From positions 124,001 to 188,000 of the forward strand of contig CAWCZF010000003.1 of the NCBI GenBank assembly GCA_963799975.1: a stretch of DNA of 64,000 bases. Direction: 5' to 3'. Positions within the stretch are counted from its first letter, which is position 1; every line of letters starts with the position of its first letter. Of this stretch, positions 15,671 to 23,890 are shown in pieces. The position numbers and the translations under genes are program-made. This DNA is from Actinoallomurus sp963799975 (GTDB taxonomy: Bacteria; Actinomycetota; Actinomycetes; Streptosporangiales; Streptosporangiaceae). The notes beneath the pieces are model-generated. The model was given only the letters and a program-made list of their open reading frames with translations. It did no database searches and was not told where the DNA came from.

Positions 15671-16510
15671 TCAGCCGGTCGTGACGAGGCTTACTCCGGC
15701 CACCGCGACGAGCAGCCCGACGCGCTGGATCGGCCGCAGCCGCTCGCCGTACACGATCCGGGCGAGCAGCACGGTGCTCGCCGGGTACAGCGAGCTGAGC
15801 ACGCCCGCGACGCTCAGCATGCCCGCGCGCGCCGCGAGGACGAAGAGCACGTTGCCGAGCACGTCGAGCACGCCGGCGAGCATCGCGACGTAGATCGTCA
15901 CGCGGTCGCGCAGCAGCATCGCCGGCCCGCGTACGGTCGCCACGGCGACGGCCACGACCATCAGCACCGACACCGCCTTGGAGACCGCGAGCGGCCACAG
16001 CGTGCCGTCGTCGCCCAGCCGGATGAGGACGAAGAACGTCCCGAAGCCGACGCCGGCGAGCACGGCCAGCAGCGGTCCGCGCAGCCGCCGTACGTGCTTC
16101 TCATCGGCCTTCTCGATGCTGACGAAGCAGATGGCGAGCAGGCACAGGCCGATGCCGGCGAACGCGGCGACGGACAGGTGGTCGCCGCGCGCCACTCCGA
16201 CGACGGCCGGCAGCAGGGCGGCCATCAGGCCCGAGACCGGCGCGACCACGCTCATCGGCCCCTCGGCCAGCGCGCGGTAGAACACCAGCAGGCCCGCGCC
16301 GCCGGCCACGCCGGACGCGGCGCCCCAGGCGAGCGCCACCGGCTCGGTCGCGCCGCCGAGCACCACGGCCACGATCAGCAGCAGGCCGAGCCCGGCCGGC
16401 AGGCTGACCAGCAGCACCTGCGTGGAGCCGCCGCGCCGGGACGCCGCGCCGCCGCAGAAGTCGCCCGCGCCGAAGACGATCGCCGACGCGAGCGCGAGAG
16501 CGATGATCAT
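15671..16510 (-). CDS. EamA/DMT-family transporter
   Basis: The product has 279 residues with ten hydrophobic segments in two similar halves, the DMT (drug/metabolite) layout. Examples are IIALALASAIVFGAGDFCGG, LLVSLPAGLGLLLIVAVVL, SVVAPVSGLMAALLPAVVGVARG and SVAGVLSSLYPASTVLLARIVYGERL near the end. The last is the typical EamA segment ending in E-R/K-L. Its ATG overlaps the stop of the B3/B4 gene (ATGA), so the pair is coupled. The divergent XRE-cupin gene is the likely regulator. The substrate is unknown; an amino-acid or related exporter would fit the context. Confidence 0.88.
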   Translation of the reverse strand: MIIALALASAIVFGAGDFCGGAASRRGGSTQVLLVSLPAGLGLLLIVAVVLGGATEPVALAWGAASGVAGGAGLLVFYRALAEGPMSVVAPVSGLMAALLPAVVGVARGDHLSVAAFAGIGLCLLAICFVSIEKADEKHVRRLRGPLLAVLAGVGFGTFFVLIRLGDDGTLWPLAVSKAVSVLMVVAVAVATVRGPAMLLRDRVTIYVAMLAGVLDVLGNVLFVLAARAGMLSVAGVLSSLYPASTVLLARIVYGERLRPIQRVGLLVAVAGVSLVTTG

Positions 16511-17157
16511 GGTGTCAGTGTCCGGGTGACGATCACGACGTCCGGGGTGATCGCGCGCAGCAGCGTGGCCAGCTCGGCGCCCGCCTCGGCGAGACGGTCG
16601 AGCGGGTACGGCTCCAGCCGTTCGAGGATGAACAGGGCGTTCTTGGACTCCTCGGTGATGCGCGTGCGGGTGCACTGCCGCCAGTTCCAGCGGCGGCAGG
16701 TGACGCCCGCGTCGTCACGCCAGATCACCTCGCCGGGCTCGGGACGCTCGACGACCGGCTCGCCGTCCTTGACGGTGCCGAACTCCTCGGTGCCCTCCGC
16801 CCGCACCAGCCGGGCCGGACCGTCGTACGCGTCCAGATCCTCCCCGCCGATCGGCAGGGCGTACCGGACGCTGATCGCGTTGTAGGCGTCCACGACGCGG
16901 TTGATCGCGGGCAGCTCGGGGCGGCGGAGCAGCGCGTCGACCGAGGGCCGGGCGCGCTTGGGGTTCACGCCGAACCCGCGGTACGCCTCGCGCCACGCCT
17001 CGACGTGCTCCGCGTCGCCGGGCTCGCCGGGCTCCGCGCCGGGCGCGTCCGTACCGCTGGAAGGTCCGTTGACCAGGCCCTCGGCGGTCATCAGCAGCAC
17101 CGCGAAGTCCGGGCGCAGGCCGCGTACGTCGGCGTCGACGAAGATCCGTTCCAGCAT
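16507..17157 (-). CDS. B3/B4 (tRNA-synthetase editing-like) domain protein
   Basis: The product has 216 residues. Motifs are VDADVRGLRPDFAVLLMTAEGL, EHVEAWREAYRGFGVNPKRARPSVDALLRR, LPAINRVVDAYNAISVRYALPIGGEDLDAY, and WRDDAGVTCRRWNWRQCTRT. These are the hallmarks of PF03483, the B3/B4 fold shared with the editing domain of PheRS beta. Free-standing members may hydrolyse mischarged tRNA or bind an amino-acid analogue. ATG at 17157 is chosen because GGAAGGG precedes it; the open frame extends to 17214 without such a site. Together with the EamA exporter and the divergent XRE-cupin regulator it forms a recurrent actinobacterial set. Confidence 0.85.
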   Translation of the reverse strand: MLERIFVDADVRGLRPDFAVLLMTAEGLVNGPSSGTDAPGAEPGEPGDAEHVEAWREAYRGFGVNPKRARPSVDALLRRPELPAINRVVDAYNAISVRYALPIGGEDLDAYDGPARLVRAEGTEEFGTVKDGEPVVERPEPGEVIWRDDAGVTCRRWNWRQCTRTRITEESKNALFILERLEPYPLDRLAEAGAELATLLRAITPDVVIVTRTLTP

Positions 17158-17210
17158 TACGGCCCTTCCAGTTCGGTCGGAATATCGTACCGTGCGGTGC
17201 AATAAGATGA

Positions 17211-17223
17211 CCACCTAGGGTGG
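17211..17223. promoter_or_regulatory. Dyad between divergent B3/B4 and XRE-cupin genes
   Basis: CCACC-TAG-GGTGG forms an inverted repeat 6 bases before the XRE-cupin start and lies between divergent genes. It is a candidate autoregulatory operator. Confidence 0.4.
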
Positions 17224-17229
17224 TGTGCC

Positions 17230-17787
17230 ATGGCAGACAAGGTCGGTGACGCGGTGGCGCGCACCGTACGCGCCCTGCGCGGCGACCGGGGCTGGAGCCT
17301 CGACCAGCTCGCCGCGCGCTCCGGGGTCAGCAAGGGCGTGCTCGTCGCGCTGGAGCAGGCGCGCGGCAACCCCAACCTCGGCACGCTCACCCGCGTCGCG
17401 GACGCCCTGGGCGCGCCGCTCACGCGGCTCGTCCAGGTCGAGGAGGAGCCACCCATCCAGCTGTTCCCGGCCGCCCGGCACGTGGTCCTGTGGCACGGTC
17501 CCGCGGGCGGCACCGGCATGCTGCTGGCGGGCAGCGATCCGCGCCCGTCGGTCGAGCTGTGGCGCTGGGAACTGCGGCCGGGCGAACGACGCGAGAGCGA
17601 GGCGCACACCTCCGGCACCCGGGAGATCATCACGGTCGAGTCGGGGCTGCTGTCCCTGTTCGTCGGCGAGGGCTGTACGAAGGTGGCGGCGGGCGACGCG
17701 GCGGTGTTCCGCGGCGACCGGCCGCACTCCTACGTCAACGACGGGCCGCAGGACGTACGTTTCATCCTCGCGGTGATGGACCCCTGA
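17230..17787 (+). CDS. XRE-family regulator with C-terminal cupin domain
   Basis: The product has 185 residues. The helix-turn-helix spans about 8-65 (VRALRGDRGWSLDQLAARSGVSKGVLVALEQARGNPNLGTLTRVADALG), and a cupin fills about 95-183 (SVELWRWELRPGERRESEAHTSGTREIITVESGLLSLFV, then AAGDAAVFRGDRPHSYVNDG). The cupin carries the two conserved motif regions and probably binds a small ligand. The layout is that of regulators controlling adjacent detoxification or exporter genes, here the divergent B3/B4-EamA pair. Confidence 0.92.
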   Translation: MADKVGDAVARTVRALRGDRGWSLDQLAARSGVSKGVLVALEQARGNPNLGTLTRVADALGAPLTRLVQVEEEPPIQLFPAARHVVLWHGPAGGTGMLLAGSDPRPSVELWRWELRPGERRESEAHTSGTREIITVESGLLSLFVGEGCTKVAAGDAAVFRGDRPHSYVNDGPQDVRFILAVMDP

Positions 17788-17878
17788 CCCGGGTACGACG
17801 GCCCCGGCCGGCTCTCGCGGGCGACGCGGACCACACGGCGCGGTCCCTAGCGTGACGACTCCCGAAGCGACGAGGGAG

Positions 17879-17892
17879 GATTCACGTGAAAC
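17879..17892. promoter_or_regulatory. parS-like site, one mismatch
   Basis: GATTCACGTGAAAC differs from the palindromic parS core GTTTCACGTGAAAC at one position. It spans the GTG start of the decayed serine hydrolase. ParB in this window could bind it; one mismatch may weaken binding. Confidence 0.5.
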
Positions 17893-18571
17893 GGTATCTG
17901 CGCATGGTCGGCGGCACGCTCGCGCTGACTCTGGCGGCGAGCGTCACGGCGCCGCCGCGCGCCATCCTCCGCTCTTCGCGCCGGGCGCGGGCTGGAGCTA
18001 CTCCAACACCAACTACGCGATCGCCGGGCTGCTGATCGAACGGGTGACCGGCCACGCGTGGGGTGCGGAGGTCCGGCGACGCGTCCTCGTGCCGCTGGGC
18101 CTGCGCGCGACGTACGTGCCGGGCGACCGCGTGAGGATCCCCGTGCCGCATCCGCGCGGGTATGTACGGACCGGCGAGGGCGCGGCGCTGGAGGACGTGA
18201 CCGAGTTCAACCCCTCGGTGACCGGGGCGGCGGGTCAGCTGATCTCCCGCGCCGGCGACGTGTCGCGGTTCTTCGCCGCTCTGCTGGGCGGGCGGCTGCT
18301 GCGCCCGGCCGAACTGCGGGCGATGACGACCACGCGGCCGACAGGGAACGCGGACGGCCGTGCGTACGTGCTGGGGCTGGAGAGCCACCCGCTGCCGTGC
18401 GGCGGGCTGTACCGGGGGCACGGCGGCGACATCTTCGGCTTCGCGACGCTCAGCGGCACGACGACGGACGGCCGCCAGGCGACCGTGATGGCGAATCTGG
18501 ACCCCGGCGGCCCCGAAGCCCAGGACGACGACCTCACGACCGCCGTGAGCACCGCCCTCTGCTCCCGATGA
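17886..18571 (+). pseudogene. Serine hydrolase (class C beta-lactamase / DD-peptidase family) lacking its catalytic SxxK region
   Basis: GTG at 17886, with GAGGGAGG upstream, starts a good signal peptide (MKRYLRMVGGTLALTLAASV, then TAPPRA). The family sequence then continues in another frame, from about 17955: PPLFAPGAGWSYSNTNYAIAG, GLLIERVTGHAW, LGLRATYVPGD, TGAAGQLISRAGDVSRFFAALLGG and GLYRGHGGDIFGFATLSG, to the stop at 18571. The Y-S-N motif and the H-x-G-like GHGG motif are present. The region that should hold the nucleophile S-x-x-K, normally about 60 residues before Y-S-N, is gone, and the frames do not join. The gene is therefore internally deleted and inactive, like the DUF1348 remnant at 650. 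Confidence 0.8.
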
Positions 18572-18591
18572 GAACCCCGAGACAGCGGCTC

Positions 18592-18685
18592 ACGACGCTT
18601 ACCGGCGCAACGACGACCGGCCGCCAAGCGACGGTGACGGACCCTGGCGGCGCCGGCTGAGCACCGCCTTCTGCTCCCGATGAGG
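18592..18685 (+). pseudogene. Degenerate partial copy of the serine hydrolase 3' end
   Basis: The stretch reads like a decayed second copy of 18443-18570: GACGCT(T/C)A(C/G)CGGC, ACGACGACCGGCCGCCAAGCGACGG, then GACCCTGGCGGC, and finally GAGCACCGCCTTCTGCTCCCGATGAG. It has point differences and internal deletions relative to the first copy. It encodes no protein. Confidence 0.65.
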
Positions 18686-18765
18686 ACCTCGGGCCGGCTC
18701 CCCGCCGCGATGGCGAGCCCCTACGCCCTGGCCGAGTCCGGGCGACCCGGCGCCGGGCTGCCGCG

Positions 18766-19722
18766 CTAGTAGCGGGCGCCGACCGGGGCCGGGACGGCGT
18801 CGAGGTCGGCGAGGTCGTCGGCGTCGAGGTCGACGCCGGCGGCCGCGGTGTTCTCGTGGAGGTAGCGGCGCTTCTTGGTGCCCGGGATCGGGATGACGTG
18901 CTCGCCCTGGGCGAGGGTCCAGGCGATGGCGACCTGGGCGGGCGTCGCGCCGTGCCGCTCGGCGACGGCGCGCACGACCTCCACGATGCGGAGGTTCTGT
19001 TCGAGCACGCCGTCCTGGAAGCGCGGCAGGCGCCAGCGGAAGTCGGTCCGCTCGAAGGTCGCGGTGGTCAGCGCGCCGGTCAGGAATCCGCGGCCGAGCG
19101 GTGAGAACGGCACGAACGACGCGCCGTTGGCGGCACACCAGCCCACGACGTCCTCGGCGCTCCCGTCCGCGCCGAGCGGGTCGCGGGTCCACAGGGACAG
19201 CTCCGACTGGATCGCCGCGACGGGGTGCACGCGGTGCGCCTCCTCGGCCTGGGCGATGCTCACCTCCGACAGGCCCAGGTGGCGGACCTTGCCCTCGGCG
19301 ACCAGCTCGGCCATGACACCCCACGTCTCGGCGAGCGGCACCTCCGGGTCGACGCGGTGGAGGTAGTAGAGGTCGATGACGTCGGTGTCGAGCCGGCGCA
19401 GGCTCGCCTCGACCGACTCGCGTACGTGGCCGGGCGAGCCGTCGCGGATGGTCTCGCCGGTGGCGGGATCGGCGATCAGGCCGACCTTGGTGCAGAGCAC
19501 GACCTTGTCGCGCACGCCGGCCAGGGCGCGGCCGACGAGCCCCTCGTTGTGCCCGGCGCCGTAGAAGTCGCTCGTGTCCAGGAACGTCACGCCGAGGTCG
19601 ATGGCCTCCCTGACCAGCGCGATCGACGCGCGGTCATCGCGCTCGGACTCAGCATAGGCACAGCTCATCCCCATGCAGCCGAGCCCCACCGCACCCACGT
19701 AACGGCCCGTGAACTTCTTCAT
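18766..19722 (-). CDS. Aldo/keto reductase
   Basis: The product has 318 residues. Motifs are GLGCMGMS, GVTFLDTSDFYGAGHNEGLVGRAL (catalytic Asp and Tyr), KVVLCTKVG (catalytic Lys), DLYYLHRVDPEVPLAETWGVMAELV (catalytic His), RHLGLSEVS, FVPFSPLGRGFLTG and PIPGTKKRRYLHEN (NADPH binding). This is the AKR13-like subgroup of actinobacterial NADPH-dependent reductases. ATG at 19722 lies after GGAAGGG; the open frame to 19833 has no support. The substrate is unknown. Flanking genes are unrelated and divergent or decayed. Confidence 0.93.
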   Translation of the reverse strand: MKKFTGRYVGAVGLGCMGMSCAYAESERDDRASIALVREAIDLGVTFLDTSDFYGAGHNEGLVGRALAGVRDKVVLCTKVGLIADPATGETIRDGSPGHVRESVEASLRRLDTDVIDLYYLHRVDPEVPLAETWGVMAELVAEGKVRHLGLSEVSIAQAEEAHRVHPVAAIQSELSLWTRDPLGADGSAEDVVGWCAANGASFVPFSPLGRGFLTGALTTATFERTDFRWRLPRFQDGVLEQNLRIVEVVRAVAERHGATPAQVAIAWTLAQGEHVIPIPGTKKRRYLHENTAAAGVDLDADDLADLDAVPAPVGARY

Positions 19723-19874
19723 GACGGGGGTCCCTTCCCGATCGCGCTGGCGCCTCGCGACCCTCGTGGCGCCCGGTCGAAGCCTACGGCGAAGGCGGCG
19801 CGGAGTGGGGCGGGAATTACTCGCTGTGGACATCTTCGTGACGAGCGTCGTCGCGCTGATTACAGTTCTGCGCC

Positions 19875-20387
19875 ATGACGGATGATCCTGCGGCGCAAAA
19901 GGTCCGCGACGCGCTGGTCGCGCTCGGCACCGATCTCGGCGACCTGCCCGCGGAGGTGACCTCGTCGCAGCGGCCCGAGCTGGCCGGGCGGCTGCTCGCC
20001 TCCGCGTACGCGCAGCTGCGCGACCTCCCCGAGGATCTGGACGTCGAGACCGAGAACGCGCGGATCGCGGCGGCGTACCAGGAGGTGATGGCGTCGCTGG
20101 GCGACGAGCGTACGGTCGCGTTCGAGGCGGCGTTCGCGGCGCTGCGGCACTTCTCGCTCGTGATCGCGTCGCTCGACGTCGAGGCCACCGATCCGCTGAT
20201 GACGGCGGCCGTGCAGCTCATGCAGGTGACCGCGATGGCCTGCGGGGTGGCGTTCCTCGCGCCGAACCAGGTGCTGCTGTCGGACGAGGAGCGCAAGGCG
20301 ACCGGCGAGACGCTCCAGGAGGAGATCGCGGAGACCTTCGGCTCCCTTCGCGTGCTGGAGCGGGCCGCCCGGCGCATGGCCGGATAG
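19875..20387 (+). CDS. Uncharacterised protein (170 aa)
   Basis: I recognise no family. The protein is mostly helical and acidic: AQKVRDALVALGTDLGDLPAEV, ELAGRLLASAYAQLRDLPEDL, TVAFEAAFAALRHFSLVIASLD, DPLMTAAVQLMQVTAMACGVAFL, ERKATGETLQEEIAETFGSLRVLERAARRMAG. A moderately hydrophobic stretch near 108-125 is probably a buried helix. TACAGT ends exactly 8 bases before the ATG and there is no ribosome site, so translation is probably leaderless. Confidence 0.7.
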   Translation: MTDDPAAQKVRDALVALGTDLGDLPAEVTSSQRPELAGRLLASAYAQLRDLPEDLDVETENARIAAAYQEVMASLGDERTVAFEAAFAALRHFSLVIASLDVEATDPLMTAAVQLMQVTAMACGVAFLAPNQVLLSDEERKATGETLQEEIAETFGSLRVLERAARRMAG

Positions 20388-20463
20388 CGCCCGTACCCCC
20401 GCGCCGTGAGAACACCGGAGCCGGGGCCGCGCCGCCGCCTCCCAGCGCCTAGGCTTGCCCGAC

Positions 20464-21396
20464 ATGCGGACTCTCGTGACCGGCGGCGCCGGGTTCATCG
20501 GCTCACATGTGACGGACGCCCTCCTCGCCGGCGGAGACGAGGTCGTCGTGGTGGATGACCTGTCGCGCGGGCGGCGCGGTCGGGTGGCGCCCGGGGTCAC
20601 GGTCCACACGGCCGACATCGGCGACGCCGACGGTCTCGCCGCGATCGTCGAGCAGGCACGGCCCGAGGTGATCTGTCACCTCGCCGCGCAGATCGACGTA
20701 CGGCTCTCGGTCACCGCCCCGGCCAGGGACGCCGCGGTCAACGTCGTCGGCACGGTCAACGTGCTGGAGGCGGCGCGTGCCGCCGGGGCGCGAGTGGTCT
20801 TCGCGAGCACGGGCGGGGCGATCTACGGCGCGGGCGTGCCGGTGCCGTCGGGCGAGGACGAACAGCCCGGCCCCGAGGCGCCGTACGGCACCGCGAAGTA
20901 CTGCGCCGAGCAGTATCTCGGCCTCTACAACCGGCTCCACGGCACCACGCACACCGCTCTGCGCCTGTCCAACGTCTACGGCCCGCGCCAGGACCCCACC
21001 GGCGAGGCAGGCGTCGTCGGCATCTTCTGCGGACGTGCGCTGCGCGGTGAGCGTCCCACGGTCTACGGCGACGGCGGCCAGACCCGCGACTACGTCTACG
21101 TCGGCGACGTCGCGGAGGCGTTCCGCACCGCCGCGCGTACCGACCGGGCCGGGATCTGGAACATCGGCACCGGGCACGAGACCAGCGTGCTGGACCTGAT
21201 CGAGGTCGTCGGCAAGGCGGCGGGCCGCGCGGTCGACCCCGAGTTCGCGCCCGCGCGCGCCGGCGAGGTGCTGCGCAGCGCCCTCGCCGTCGGCCGCGCG
21301 CGTGACGAGCTGGGATGGAGCGCGCGCACCGGCCTCGCCGACGGCGTACGCGCCGTGTACGAGTGGATCGAGGCGGGCTCGCCCGACCGTCCCTAG
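20464..21396 (+). CDS. NAD-dependent epimerase/dehydratase (UDP-glucose 4-epimerase-like)
   Basis: The product has 310 residues. The extended SDR signature is complete: TGGAGFIGSHV (NAD binding), HLAAQIDVRLSV, S-T-GGAIYG, catalytic PYGTAKYCAEQYL (YxxxK), RLSNVYGPRQDP and YVYVGDVAEAF. This composition matches actinobacterial GalE-type epimerases acting on nucleotide sugars. TAGGCT ends 8 bases before the ATG, so the gene is probably leaderless. A phosphotransferase gene follows after 41 bases and may share the transcript. Confidence 0.92.
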   Translation: MRTLVTGGAGFIGSHVTDALLAGGDEVVVVDDLSRGRRGRVAPGVTVHTADIGDADGLAAIVEQARPEVICHLAAQIDVRLSVTAPARDAAVNVVGTVNVLEAARAAGARVVFASTGGAIYGAGVPVPSGEDEQPGPEAPYGTAKYCAEQYLGLYNRLHGTTHTALRLSNVYGPRQDPTGEAGVVGIFCGRALRGERPTVYGDGGQTRDYVYVGDVAEAFRTAARTDRAGIWNIGTGHETSVLDLIEVVGKAAGRAVDPEFAPARAGEVLRSALAVGRARDELGWSARTGLADGVRAVYEWIEAGSPDRP

Positions 21397-21437
21397 CCCG
21401 GCCGCCGATGCCCCGTCCACCGCGCGAGGGAGTGCCG

Positions 21438-22208
21438 ATGCCGGACGAACACGTGTTGCAGGACACGCCGCATCGCCGGGTGGTACGCGTCGGCGACACC
21501 GTACGGCGGCCCGTGCACCCGTGGACTCCAGCCGTACACGCGCTGCTGCGGCACCTGGAGGAGGTCGATTTCCCGTACTCCCCGCGGGTGCTGGGGATCG
21601 ACCGGGAGGGCCGTGAGATCCTCACCTACCTGGGCGGAGAGTCCGGCGGACTGGGCTGGGCCAAGGTGGTCGGCGACGCGGGGCTGATCGCGTTCGCCCG
21701 GCTGCTGCGCGCCTACCACGAGGCGGTCGCGGACTTCCGGCCGCCCGCGGACCTCGCCTGGTATACCGGCGAGGCGGGCGCGCGCGACGGCGCGGTCGTC
21801 TGCCACGGCGACTTCGGCCCGTGGAACGTCGTCTGGCAGGACGCGCGCCCGGCCGGGATCCTCGACTGGGACTACGCGCGGCCGGCGGACCGCCTGCACG
21901 ACGTCGCGTACGCGCTGGAGTACGCCGCGCCGTTCCGCGACGGCGCCGAGTGCCTGCGCTGGCTGCACCATCCCGCGCCGCCCGACCGGCGTCGCCGCAT
22001 CGAGGTGTTCGCCGCCGCGTACGGCCTCACGTCCACCGCGGGTCTGGTCGACGCGGTCATCGCGGTGCAGCGAGACGGGATCGAGCGGGTACGCGCCCTG
22101 GCCGACTCGGGACGCCAGCCGCAGGTCGGCTGGGTCGCCGACGGCTTTCTGGACGAGCTGGCGGCCAAGCTCGCCTGGAGCCTGGCCAACCGGCGGCTGG
22201 TCGAGTAG
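21438..22208 (+). CDS. Aminoglycoside phosphotransferase-family kinase
   Basis: The product has 256 residues. Kinase-like features are VVCHGDFGPWNVVW (catalytic loop H-G-D...N) and GILDWDYARPADRLHDVAYAL (metal-binding D-x-D region). The N-terminal part has VRRPVHPWTPAVHALLRHL and YLGG. ATG at 21438 follows GAGGGAG. APH-fold enzymes phosphorylate antibiotics or small metabolites such as choline or homoserine. No resistance context is seen, so the substrate is left open. Confidence 0.9.
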   Translation: MPDEHVLQDTPHRRVVRVGDTVRRPVHPWTPAVHALLRHLEEVDFPYSPRVLGIDREGREILTYLGGESGGLGWAKVVGDAGLIAFARLLRAYHEAVADFRPPADLAWYTGEAGARDGAVVCHGDFGPWNVVWQDARPAGILDWDYARPADRLHDVAYALEYAAPFRDGAECLRWLHHPAPPDRRRRIEVFAAAYGLTSTAGLVDAVIAVQRDGIERVRALADSGRQPQVGWVADGFLDELAAKLAWSLANRRLVE

Positions 22209-22354
22209 CCGGAAGTGGCGGCCGTGCGAGCGGCGGAGTCCGGCGGCCGCGTTGCGTCCTCCGCCTACAGGCGTGTCGCGCCCCGGCGGGCCGCCCAGCG
22301 CGCGCCGGTGCCGAGCACGGCCTTCGCCACGCCCCCCTTCTCGGACTTCTGTGC

Positions 22355-23278
22355 TCAGGGGTGGAGGACGATCTTGCCGCGCGTGTGGCGGCGTTCGAGC
22401 TCCTCGTACGCCTCGCGGACGCGGGCGAGTGGATAGACGTTCGCGATGGGGATCTCGAGGTATCCGCCGGCGAGCAGTTCGGCCAGCTCGGTGAGCACCT
22501 CGGCGCTCGCCGCGTCGTTGTTGCCCTCGGCCTTGACGCCGTACTTGCCGACGGCGGGGAAGTCGATGATGGTGTTGATCCGGTCCGTCTCGACGCCGAG
22601 CTCGGTCAGCGCCAGTTCGACGTAGCCGCCGCCGTAGGTGTCGATGAACGCGTCCACCCCGCCGGGCGCGGCGGCGCGTACGCGGTCGGCCACGCCCTCG
22701 CCGTACGCCACCGGGGTGACGCCGTGGGCGGAGAGCCACGCGTGGTTGGCCTCGCCGGCCAGGCCGACGACCGTGGCTCCGGCGCGCCGGGCGAGCTGGA
22801 CGGTCAGCGAACCCACGCCGCCCGCGGCGCCGGACACGACGAGCGTCTCACCCGGTTCGAGTGCGACGGCCCGCAGCGCGGCGTACGCCGTCGTGCCGAC
22901 GACGAACAGGGCGCCGGCCACGTTCCAGGGGACGTTCTCCGGCCGCCGGGTCAGGTGTTCGGCCTCGACCACGACGAACTCGGCCTGCGCGGCCCGCTTG
23001 TGTGTGAAGCCGATCACCTCGTCGCCGGTCGCGAAGTCCGCGACGCCCGCGCCGACCTCCTCGATCACCCCGGCGAGGTCGCTGCCCTGGCCGGACGGGA
23101 ACGTCGACGGCCAGCGTTCGGCGAACACACCCTCGCGGATGGCCGCCTCGCCCGGATTGATCCCGGCCGCCTTCACCCGTACGAGGACCTCACCCGCGCC
23201 GGGCACGGGCCGGTCCACCTCCACGACCTGCAACACGTCGATCCCGCCGTACTCCTCGTACCTGACCGCCTGCGGCAT
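22355..23278 (-). CDS. NADP-dependent quinone oxidoreductase-like MDR protein
   Basis: The product has 307 residues. The N-terminal GroES-like part contains VLVRVKAAGINPGEAAIREG and GSDLAGVIEEVG. The Rossmann part contains VSGAAGGVGSLTVQLARRAGATVVGLA. The C-terminal end is LEIPIANVYPLARVREAYEELERRHTRGKIVL. Zinc-binding cysteines of alcohol dehydrogenases are absent, as in the QOR group. ATG at 23278 lies after GAGAGGGG; the open frame to 23308 is unsupported. The substrate is unknown. Confidence 0.92.
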   Translation of the reverse strand: MPQAVRYEEYGGIDVLQVVEVDRPVPGAGEVLVRVKAAGINPGEAAIREGVFAERWPSTFPSGQGSDLAGVIEEVGAGVADFATGDEVIGFTHKRAAQAEFVVVEAEHLTRRPENVPWNVAGALFVVGTTAYAALRAVALEPGETLVVSGAAGGVGSLTVQLARRAGATVVGLAGEANHAWLSAHGVTPVAYGEGVADRVRAAAPGGVDAFIDTYGGGYVELALTELGVETDRINTIIDFPAVGKYGVKAEGNNDAASAEVLTELAELLAGGYLEIPIANVYPLARVREAYEELERRHTRGKIVLHP

Positions 23279-23486
23279 GTGGGTTCCCCTCTCGATGGCT
23301 GTGCACAACAGCGGACCGGCCGTCGATCTTCCGCGGTCACCCGGGGTTGTACGAGCAGATGTCCCCCAGGGGCAACCGCGCCATCAGGGCATATCGGCAT
23401 AGCCTGATTGAAATCGGGCGAATTCATGGGTTGGCCTGCGGGTGTCTCGCCCGCGGCGCCGTGAAACAGACCGAGGGGGGTCTTTC

Positions 23487-23729
23487 ATGAGAAGGACACG
23501 CATCGCAGGAGCCATTGCCGGAACCGCCTTCGCCGGACTCGCCGCGCTCACGGTGGGCACGGCGGCACCGGCGGGCGCGGCGCAGCAGGTCAGGCCCGCG
23601 ACGCACACGGTGAGCGTGGTGCCACAGAGCTGCTGGGGTGATGACTGCGGCTACTGGGACGACGATGACGGCTGGGGCGGCTGGGGCGGCAACTGGGACA
23701 ACTGGTACGGCGGCTGGTACGGCGGCTGA
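23487..23729 (+). CDS. Exported Trp/Gly/Asp-rich small protein (80 aa)
   Basis: ATG at 23487 follows GAGGGGGG. The N-terminus is a clear Sec signal peptide (RRTRIAGAIAGTAFAGLAAL, then TVGTAAPAGAA). The mature part is about 46 residues: QQVRPATHTVSVVPQ, one pair of cysteines four residues apart (C-W-G-D-D-C), an acidic patch (YWDDDDGW) and then a tail of W/Y-G-G and W-D-N units ending GGWYGG. Cysteines could form a disulfide or bind metal. No named family is recognised. No partner gene is adjacent, and the next gene (dnaB) is convergent. Confidence 0.75.
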   Translation: MRRTRIAGAIAGTAFAGLAALTVGTAAPAGAAQQVRPATHTVSVVPQSCWGDDCGYWDDDDGWGGWGGNWDNWYGGWYGG

Positions 23730-23890
23730 CCCGACGCACCAGGTTTCCACCGGCCCGTCCGCGGGCCGTCGAGGGGCGGTAGTCCGCAACGCCTGCATGG
23801 GGTCCTCGCGAGCGCATCCGGCGCCCGCGACGGCCCCGTCTCACTTGCGCCGCCCCAGCACAGTCGCGTTGCTCCGGGGCCTCGCCCCGG

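Noticed and set aside
21821..23407. 528-codon plus-strand frame across the phosphotransferase and oxidoreductase genes
   Set aside because: It spans two real genes on different strands and has no domain.
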